A DNA stretch of 27,747 bases from G020353115 sp964389685 (lineage in GTDB: Bacteria > Bacteroidota > Bacteroidia > Bacteroidales > VadinHA17). The stretch spans positions 1 to 27,747 of the forward strand of contig CAYMFM010000051.1 of the NCBI GenBank assembly GCA_964389685.1, given 5' to 3'. Position numbers and translations under genes: made by a program. This document shows, one piece after another, positions 22,044 to 27,747 of this stretch. Every line of letters begins with the position of its first letter. The stretch's first letter is position 1. Below the pieces are notes generated by a model. It saw nothing but the letters and a program-made list of their open reading frames with translations, was not told the DNA's origin and made no database searches.

Positions 22044-23464
22044 ATGGCGAAGGTCTTAACCAGCAGAAAAGAAAATTATGCTCAGTGGTACAATGATTTA
22101 GTGCTTAAAGCTGGCCTGGCAGAAAATTCTTCAGTACGGGGTTGTATGGTCATTAAACCGTATGGTTATGCCATTTGGGAAATAATGCAGGCGGAACTGG
22201 ATAAAATGTTCAAGGCAACGGGTCACACCAATGCCTATTTCCCGCTTTTCATTCCAAAATCATACTTCAGCAGGGAGGCCAGTCATGTGGAGGGTTTCGC
22301 CAAAGAGTGTGCCGTGGTCACCCATTATCGCCTCATGAACGATCCGAATGGGAAGGGTGTTGTGGTTGATCCAGATGCAAAACTTGAGGAAGAACTGATT
22401 ATCCGGCCCACTTCTGAAACGATCATCTGGAACACCTACAAAAACTGGATACAATCATACCGCGACCTGCCAATACTGATCAATCAGTGGGCTAACGTGG
22501 TGCGCTGGGAAATGAGAACCCGTCTTTTTCTCAGAACGACTGAATTCCTCTGGCAGGAAGGGCACACAGCACACAGTACGCGTGAAGAAGCGGTTGCCGA
22601 GACCTTACAGATCATCGATCTCTATGCAACCTTTGCCGAGCAGTTCATGGCCATGCCGGTTATCAAAGGTACAAAAACAGAGAGTGAACGGTTTGCCGGA
22701 GCCCTTGAAACGTACGCTATTGAAGCGATGATGCAGGATGGAAAGGCGCTCCAATCAGGTACATCCCACTTTCTCGGACAGAATTTTGCCAAGGCTTTCG
22801 ATGTTCAGTTTACGGATAAATCGGGAAAACTGGACTGGGTGTGGGCTACCTCCTGGGGAGTCTCAACGCGACTGATGGGGGCGTTGATCATGGCTCATTC
22901 CGATGATAACGGGCTGATCCTGCCCCCAAAACTTGCTCCAAATCAAGTGGTTATCGTTCCTGTGTACCAGGAGGACCAGGAACTGGATGCCATCTCTGAA
23001 ACGGCAAACCAGATTAAAGAAGAGCTCGCCAGCCAGGGAATAACCGTAAAGTATGACGACCGGGATACACAGAAACCGGGTTGGAAATTTGCAGAGTACG
23101 AACTCAAAGGGGTACCGGTCCGGATCGTGCTGGGGCCCCGTGATATCGAGAACAAAACAGCTGAAGTTGCCCGACGGGATACACTCACCAAAGAAACCAT
23201 CTCACAGGATGCCCTCGCATCCCATGTTAAAAAGCTCCTGGATGACATTCAACAATCCATCTATAACAAAGCTTTGAAATTCCGGAATGAAAATTTTCAC
23301 CGGATCAATGACTATGACCAATTCAAAGAGATTATCGGAAAACGTGGTGGATTTGTTATGGCACACTGGGACGGAACAGTAGAGACGGAAAACCTGATCA
23401 AGCAGGAAACCAAAGCTACCGTTCGGTGCATTCCACTGGATGACGATAATGAACCGGGAAAGTG
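22044..23464 (+). CDS. proS: Prolyl-tRNA synthetase, archaeal/eukaryote-type (3' end lost in gap)
   Basis: A class II synthetase charging tRNA-Pro, of the short ProRS type without the inserted editing domain, as is usual in Bacteroidota. Visible are the N-terminal NYAQWYNDLVLKAGLAENSSVRGCMVIKP (key part YNDLV...VRGCMVIKP), HVEGFAKECAVVTH, motif 2 region RWEMRTRLFLRTTEFLWQEGHTAH (key RTTEFLWQEGHTAH), GTSHFLGQNFAKAFDV and the motif 3 region TSWGVSTRLMGALIMAHSDDNGL. The anticodon domain starts near QVVIVPVYQ and ends in the family-specific C-terminal domain. The 474 codons before the N run stop at DDDNEPGKC. About 15-20 terminal residues, including the typical aromatic end, should lie in the gap. 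The apparent in-frame continuation after the gap is another gene. Confidence 0.95.
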
Positions 23465-23564
23465 NNNNNNNNNNNNNNNNNNNNNNNNNNNNNNNNNNNN
23501 NNNNNNNNNNNNNNNNNNNNNNNNNNNNNNNNNNNNNNNNNNNNNNNNNNNNNNNNNNNNNNNN
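23465..23564. other. Assembly gap (100 N)
   Basis: A run of exactly 100 N. It hides the proS stop codon, the intergenic region and possibly the start and promoter of the next gene. Confidence 0.99.
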
Positions 23565-23567
23565 AAA

Positions 23568-24263
23568 ATGCAAAACGATAAAGATCAAGATCTTATAATA
23601 AACAACCTGGCCATAAAAGCAAACCTCAAACAGGTTGTTTACGACAACACCCTGGAAACCTTTAACCTTCTGAAGGAGGTGTTACTGGAAATTGAAGATG
23701 GCTGTAATCTGAAGCTCAAGGGAGTTGACAAGCGTGTTCAGCTCGATTACAAAGACCGTGGAAAGTTCGAAGCACAATTGAAGGTTGCGGGTGATCTGCT
23801 GATATTCAGCATGCACTCAAACATATTTGAATTTAACCGGGAACATGGTGTATGGAAAACCTCCTATGTACAAAAGGATAAAACCAACTCCTACTGCGGG
23901 ATCATCAATATCTACAATTTCCTTTCCGACTCGTTCAAATACAACCGCTCGGATGACCTCGGTTACCTCATTGCCAGGTTGTTTGTTAACAAGGAGAAGC
24001 GTTACTTTGTCGAAGGGAAGAGGCAGCTCGGTTTCCTCTATAGCAATTTCGGGAAGGAGGCTATTGATAATAAAGCCTTATTGAAGATTATACAGACAGC
24101 AATCCTGTATGCCATGGAATTTGACCTGTTGGTCCCACCGTATGACCACGTGAAAATTGCATCAATCGCCCAGATGAATAAAAAAATTCAGAGTTCAGTG
24201 CTGCAAACCGGCAAGCGATTAGGGTTTCAGTTCAATTCAGACGATGTTACAGAAAAAGAGTAA
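23568..24263 (+). CDS. Conserved hypothetical protein (possibly 5'-incomplete)
   Basis: A 231-residue soluble protein if read from the first ATG after the gap. The real start could lie in the gap. It has no signal peptide and no membrane segment. It reads as mixed alpha/beta: a helical start (LKQVVYDNTLETFNLLKEVL), beta-type KVAGDLLIFSMHSNIFEFN, YCGIINIYNFLSDSFKYNRS, then VNKEKRYFVEGKRQLGFLYSN and a helical C-terminus with PPYDHVKIASIAQMNKKIQ. I do not recognise a named family. It gives the impression of a ligand-sensing or regulatory domain conserved in Bacteroidota. It is not part of proS: ProRS ends shortly after the residues before the gap, and this sequence matches no synthetase domain. 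Confidence 0.65.
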   Translation: MQNDKDQDLIINNLAIKANLKQVVYDNTLETFNLLKEVLLEIEDGCNLKLKGVDKRVQLDYKDRGKFEAQLKVAGDLLIFSMHSNIFEFNREHGVWKTSYVQKDKTNSYCGIINIYNFLSDSFKYNRSDDLGYLIARLFVNKEKRYFVEGKRQLGFLYSNFGKEAIDNKALLKIIQTAILYAMEFDLLVPPYDHVKIASIAQMNKKIQSSVLQTGKRLGFQFNSDDVTEKE

Positions 24264-24323
24264 CCAAAAAAAATAAGAAAAATAAAGGAGCTGACCACAG
24301 GCTGACCTTAATCCATTGTAACA

Positions 24324-26288
24324 ATGGGAGTTTCCGGATATCATATGGGCCTTTACAGGATCCTTGTATTCCTTTGTTTGGGATGGAACCCGTTTCCTGG
24401 CCTTGCCGGCCATGTAACTGATGTTTCTTCCCTACCCGATACGGTTCAGATCAAAGGCGGGAACTACATTATTTTTCAAAACAAAATTCTGTTCATCCCA
24501 CGTGATACCGTGCTGGTATTACCTGCTAATTCTCAGTTCACCATAGAGAAAGAGGTCTATACAAAATCAACCAGTTTCTACGACTCACTCGAAAGCAAAG
24601 CATCACAGAAACTATGGAGCAGGTTGCTCCATGAGGTGTTGTTTGTTGAACCAACCCGGACCGCTGATAAAAAAGAGCAGCGGAAGAGTGAGGATGATTA
24701 CCTGGTTCACGAAGGAAAGAAAATACGGAATATCAAGCTGATAGCGACCGATATTTTTGGACCTACAGTACTGGATACTGCCGTCATTTCCACAACATGG
24801 ATCGGTTCAACGCTGAATAAACTTCACTTCTACACCAACGAAAAAATAATCAGGAATAACCTGCTTTTTAAAGTGGGTGATGAGATCGATCCACAAATCA
24901 TAGCAGATAACGAACGGGTATTAAGAAGGTTGAAATTTATTTATGATGCCAGGATCCAGGTTATCCCTGTATCAGAAGATTATGCAGATGTATATGTCAT
25001 AACCAAAGATCTCTATTCCCTTGGTTTCAATATGGCGTTTGAGGGGATTGAACCAACGGTCATCGAGTTGTATGAAAGAAACCTTTTTGGGACTGGCCAT
25101 GAACTCCACGGGAACCTGCTCTTTGATTATAAACCCGATCCGTTTGAAGATTATGATACCATCTCTCCGTTAGGATTTGAGGCATTCTACCGGATCCCAA
25201 ACATCAGGGGGAGTTTTATCCAGAGTGAAATCATCTTTATGAACGGGGAATATCGCAAATTTTATGGTGGGAGTCTTTCCCGCAGGTTCGTTACCCCAAG
25301 AACCAAATATGCCGGAGGAATCAATATCTCCCTCCAATCCAGGCTCATCAGAACCTATACCATTGGCTGGTTCAAAGGAAATTACCAGGACTATTGGTTG
25401 GGCAGAAGTTTTTTAATCGATCCGGAAAGCCGGTCGAGGGTTATTCTCGCTGCACGGTTTATTCACAACAATGTGTTTGAAAAGCCGGGGATATCATCCA
25501 ACATATTCCATGAACTCCAGCACTACGAGTTATATCTTGGGAGCATCGCATTTTCCAAACGGAACTACTATGAGACCAACCTGATTTACAATTATGGAAG
25601 AACCGAGGATATTCCATACGGATCCCTGGTAGAAGTGACCGGAGGTTTTGAAAAGAATGAATTTGGCGACCGGTTTTATACCAGCCTGCATTTCTCGGCA
25701 GGAAATTATTTGAGGCAGTTTGGTTACCTCCAATCCTCCTTTGCAATAGGGGGATTTGTTAGCAACGGAGCCTATCAGCAAGGAATGATACAGGCAAAAG
25801 CAAATTACTTTACTAACCTTTTCAGTTTGCGCAAATACAACTTCCGGCAGTTTGTCAAACTGGATTATACGATAGGCATCAGGCCCTACCTTGATGAAAA
25901 AATCAGCATCAACAATACCAGGGGAATCCGGGGATTAACAGGAGAAGGTCTGGAAGGTACACATCGCCTGTCTCTTAACCTTGAGGGGGTAGCCTTTACT
26001 CCCATCTTCATCTACGGATTCCGGTTTGCCTTCTATGGCTTTGCCGACATGGCTCTGATCGGTGCCTATGACCAGAACATTTTCAAGAACCGCCTCTATT
26101 CCGGTTTGGGATTTGGTGTCCGGATCAGAAATGAGAACCTGGTGTTTAAAACCTTCCAGATTCGCTTTGCATTTTACCCGAACTTACCCGATGTATATTC
26201 CCCAAATATGTTCTCCATTTCCGGTGAAAAGCTGCTGGGTCCGCAGAACTTCAATTTCATCACCCCCGAGCCGTTACGGTTCCGTTAA
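24324..26288 (+). CDS. Omp85-superfamily (BamA/TamA-like) outer-membrane protein
   Basis: A 654-residue predicted outer-membrane protein. The signal peptide runs to about GLAG (residue 29), and ATG 24345 is an equally good start. A domain at about 140-235 reads as a POTRA-like repeat (IRNIKLIATDIFG, FKVGDEIDPQIIADNERVLRRLKFIYDARIQVIPV, YADVYVITKDLYSLGFN; cited in parts, with the NERVLRRL-x-F-IYDA-x-V core typical of POTRA). From about residue 240 the sequence becomes a beta-barrel, starting with the Omp85 marker YERNLFGTGHELHG and ending near the aromatic LRFR. It may help insert or export outer-membrane proteins or lipids. It is about one-third shorter than true BamA, with a single POTRA, so it is not the main BamA. 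Confidence 0.72.
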   Translation: MGVSGYHMGLYRILVFLCLGWNPFPGLAGHVTDVSSLPDTVQIKGGNYIIFQNKILFIPRDTVLVLPANSQFTIEKEVYTKSTSFYDSLESKASQKLWSRLLHEVLFVEPTRTADKKEQRKSEDDYLVHEGKKIRNIKLIATDIFGPTVLDTAVISTTWIGSTLNKLHFYTNEKIIRNNLLFKVGDEIDPQIIADNERVLRRLKFIYDARIQVIPVSEDYADVYVITKDLYSLGFNMAFEGIEPTVIELYERNLFGTGHELHGNLLFDYKPDPFEDYDTISPLGFEAFYRIPNIRGSFIQSEIIFMNGEYRKFYGGSLSRRFVTPRTKYAGGINISLQSRLIRTYTIGWFKGNYQDYWLGRSFLIDPESRSRVILAARFIHNNVFEKPGISSNIFHELQHYELYLGSIAFSKRNYYETNLIYNYGRTEDIPYGSLVEVTGGFEKNEFGDRFYTSLHFSAGNYLRQFGYLQSSFAIGGFVSNGAYQQGMIQAKANYFTNLFSLRKYNFRQFVKLDYTIGIRPYLDEKISINNTRGIRGLTGEGLEGTHRLSLNLEGVAFTPIFIYGFRFAFYGFADMALIGAYDQNIFKNRLYSGLGFGVRIRNENLVFKTFQIRFAFYPNLPDVYSPNMFSISGEKLLGPQNFNFITPEPLRFR

Positions 26289-26357
26289 TCCTAAGATCTG
26301 GCTTCCACCTTCTTCATTGACAGACTGTTTTTGTTTCCGCATATAGAAAAAAATCCG

Positions 26358-26365
26358 TATCTTTT
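26358..26365 (+). promoter_or_regulatory. Putative -7 element of tilS
   Basis: TATCTTTT, one base off TAnnTTTG, lies 38 nt before ATG 26404. A TTTG occurs at 26330-26333, but its spacing (24 nt) is too long. Confidence 0.3.
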
Positions 26366-26403
26366 CCATTCATCAAAAAGAGCAATTGAACTCGATTCAT
26401 GCA

Positions 26404-27729
26404 ATGCTGGATGCATTCAGGGACTACATTAAAGAACACGCACTGTTTCAACCCGAGGATCAGATCCTGCTGGCAGTCAGCGGAGGGATTGATTCCATGG
26501 TTATGGCTGACTTGTTTCTGAAGGGAGATTTTTATGTTGCAGTAGCACATTGCAACTTTCTTCTGCGGGGAGATGAGTCAGATGGGGATGAATCTTTCGT
26601 GGAAGCTTTCTGTCTTGAACACGGCTTAAAACTGCATATTGAACGGTTTGAAACAGAGAAACATGCCAGGGACCAGGGGATCTCAATACAGATGGCTGCC
26701 CGTCACCTCAGGTATTCCTGGTTTGAAGAGATCAGAAAATCATTCGAATATCAATATATTGCACTGGCACACAACCTGGATGATGTCATTGAAACCTGTT
26801 TCATAAACCTGTCAAGAGGGACTGGAATTCGCGGTTTAACCGGAATAAAACAGAAGACCGGAAGGATCATCAGACCACTTCTGTTTGCTACCCGTGAAGA
26901 GATCATATCCTATTGTAACGAAAATCAGATCCGGTTCAGGGAAGATTCCAGCAATAAAACTGTGAAGTATTCCCGTAACCGGATTCGGCATCATGTGATT
27001 CCTGAATTCCGAACCATAAACCCAAGGTTTAGAAAGAACATTCTCGAAACCATTTCCAACCTGAACGATGTTGAGCGGGTTTACATGGAAACGATTGAAA
27101 ATAAAAAGAGCGAGGTTATGAGTGAGCTTGATGGGAAAGTATTGATCAATATACCAGAGCTTCAAAAGCTTCACCCAGCAGCCACCTACCTGTATGAATT
27201 CATCCGCCCCTACCATTTCCCGAAACAAACCGTGGTTGATATCATTGCCAGTCTGGACGGGATTGCAGGAAAACAATTTTTCTCCCCCACCCACCGGCTT
27301 ATCAAAGACCGGGAAGAGCTCATTATAACCGAACTACCGGAGCATGAAAGGGAACTGTTCTACATCGAGGAGGATGTGATCCATATTTCACAACCCATTC
27401 CCGTATCCTTCACACAGTCTGAAGTTCCCGGGAAACTTCAATTCCCCCGTGACAATCGGATTGCCTGTATCGATCTGGATTCTCTGGATTTCCCCCTGAT
27501 CATCCGAAAATGGCGAAAGGGTGATTACTTTCAGCCACTGGGAATGACCAACATCAAAAAGGTGAGCGACTTTTTTGTTGATAACAAGTTTTCGATCCAC
27601 GATAAGGAAAACACCTGGATCCTTACCAGCGGTGACAAGATTGTCTGGATCATGGGACACCGGATTGATGAGCGTTTTAAAATCACCGAAGAATCCACGC
27701 GGATGCTGGTTGTGGAGCTAAATAAATAG
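26404..27729 (+). CDS. tilS: tRNA(Ile)-lysidine synthase
   Basis: A 441-residue ATP-dependent enzyme that converts C34 of tRNA-Ile(CAU) to lysidine, changing both charging and codon reading to AUA. The PP-loop is LLAVSGGIDSMVMADLF near residues 22-38. Then come VAHCNFLLRGDESDGDE, the IALAHNLDDVIETCFINLSRGTGIRGLTG region (key AHNLDD...ETxxxNLxRGTGIRGL), IRPLL and FREDSSN-x-SRNRIRHHVIPE. The C-terminal domain (about 350-441) has IRKWRKGDYFQPLGM and KVSDFFVDNKFS. The frame is open from TTG 26386, but ATG 26404 gives the usual start (MLDAFRDYIKEHALF). It is essential in most bacteria, and relevant here because infC begins with AUA. Confidence 0.95.
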   Translation: MLDAFRDYIKEHALFQPEDQILLAVSGGIDSMVMADLFLKGDFYVAVAHCNFLLRGDESDGDESFVEAFCLEHGLKLHIERFETEKHARDQGISIQMAARHLRYSWFEEIRKSFEYQYIALAHNLDDVIETCFINLSRGTGIRGLTGIKQKTGRIIRPLLFATREEIISYCNENQIRFREDSSNKTVKYSRNRIRHHVIPEFRTINPRFRKNILETISNLNDVERVYMETIENKKSEVMSELDGKVLINIPELQKLHPAATYLYEFIRPYHFPKQTVVDIIASLDGIAGKQFFSPTHRLIKDREELIITELPEHERELFYIEEDVIHISQPIPVSFTQSEVPGKLQFPRDNRIACIDLDSLDFPLIIRKWRKGDYFQPLGMTNIKKVSDFFVDNKFSIHDKENTWILTSGDKIVWIMGHRIDERFKITEESTRMLVVELNK

Positions 27730-27747
27730 GGACAGCTACCGATTTAA

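Noticed and set aside
1..27747. CRISPR arrays, rRNA or tRNA genes, prophage or toxin-antitoxin modules
   Set aside because: I saw no regularly spaced repeats, no tRNA-like cloverleaf with CCA/TTCRA features, and no recognisable phage, Cas, transposase or toxin-antitoxin proteins.

Overview
The window reads as a scaffold from a member of the Bacteroidota, most likely an uncultured anaerobic or facultative lineage near Bacteroidales/Marinilabiliales. The evidence is the TAnnTTTG promoter elements (best before thrS), the short archaeal-type ProRS, the very long signal peptidase I, the WbqC, FadL-type and Omp85-type proteins, and the lipoproteins. Two runs of exactly 100 N (18359-18458 and 23465-23564) show that this is a scaffolded draft or metagenome assembly. 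Both runs interrupt or artificially join genes.

Layout. (1) 1-860: a gene encoding a small SnoaL/NTF2-like lipoprotein, bounded by sequence that looks like an integron gene cassette. The left end GTTGTAGCGCA is complementary to the R''-like box of a hairpin-forming attC-like site at 760-857. (2) 1017-3702: a redox block on the minus strand, with a heptaheme membrane-anchored cytochrome c, a b561-type cytochrome b and, beyond a 0.5-kb intergenic island packed with palindromes, a monoheme cytochrome c. (3) 3757-6208: an M20D amidohydrolase and a RidA deaminase on the plus strand, converging on a PKD-domain lipoprotein, with palindromic repeats between them. (4) 6263-11773: a housekeeping run thrS-infC-rpmI-rplT-dapB-lepB. 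infC has no usable ATG/GTG/TTG at its true N-terminus and appears to start at AUA behind a perfect Shine-Dalgarno sequence. (5) 11776-14318 (minus): a DUF362 Tat-exported protein followed by a NapH-NapG-like polyferredoxin fusion. (6) 14468-17891 (plus): larC-larE-larB, the complete nickel-pincer-nucleotide cofactor pathway without larA, then a WbqC-family gene. (7) 17888-21946 (minus): a FadL-type outer-membrane protein, then two paralogous secreted Tyr-rich proteins with Ser/Arg/Thr-rich tails. (8) 22044-27729 (plus): proS (its 3' end lost in a gap), a conserved hypothetical, a POTRA/Omp85 outer-membrane protein, and tilS.

How the genes fit together. Most of the window is core translation and envelope machinery. 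The accessory content lies at the left end (cassette and palindrome islands), in the two electron-transfer modules (cytochromes; FeS fusion with DUF362), in the lar block, and in the Tyr-rich pair. No phage, CRISPR array, transposase, rRNA or tRNA gene was recognised. The observations most worth following up are the integron-like cassette, the AUA start of infC, the NapH-NapG fusion with an internal Tat-like segment, the larA-less lar block sitting between lepB and wbqC, and the paralogous Tyr-rich/RS-tailed exported proteins.
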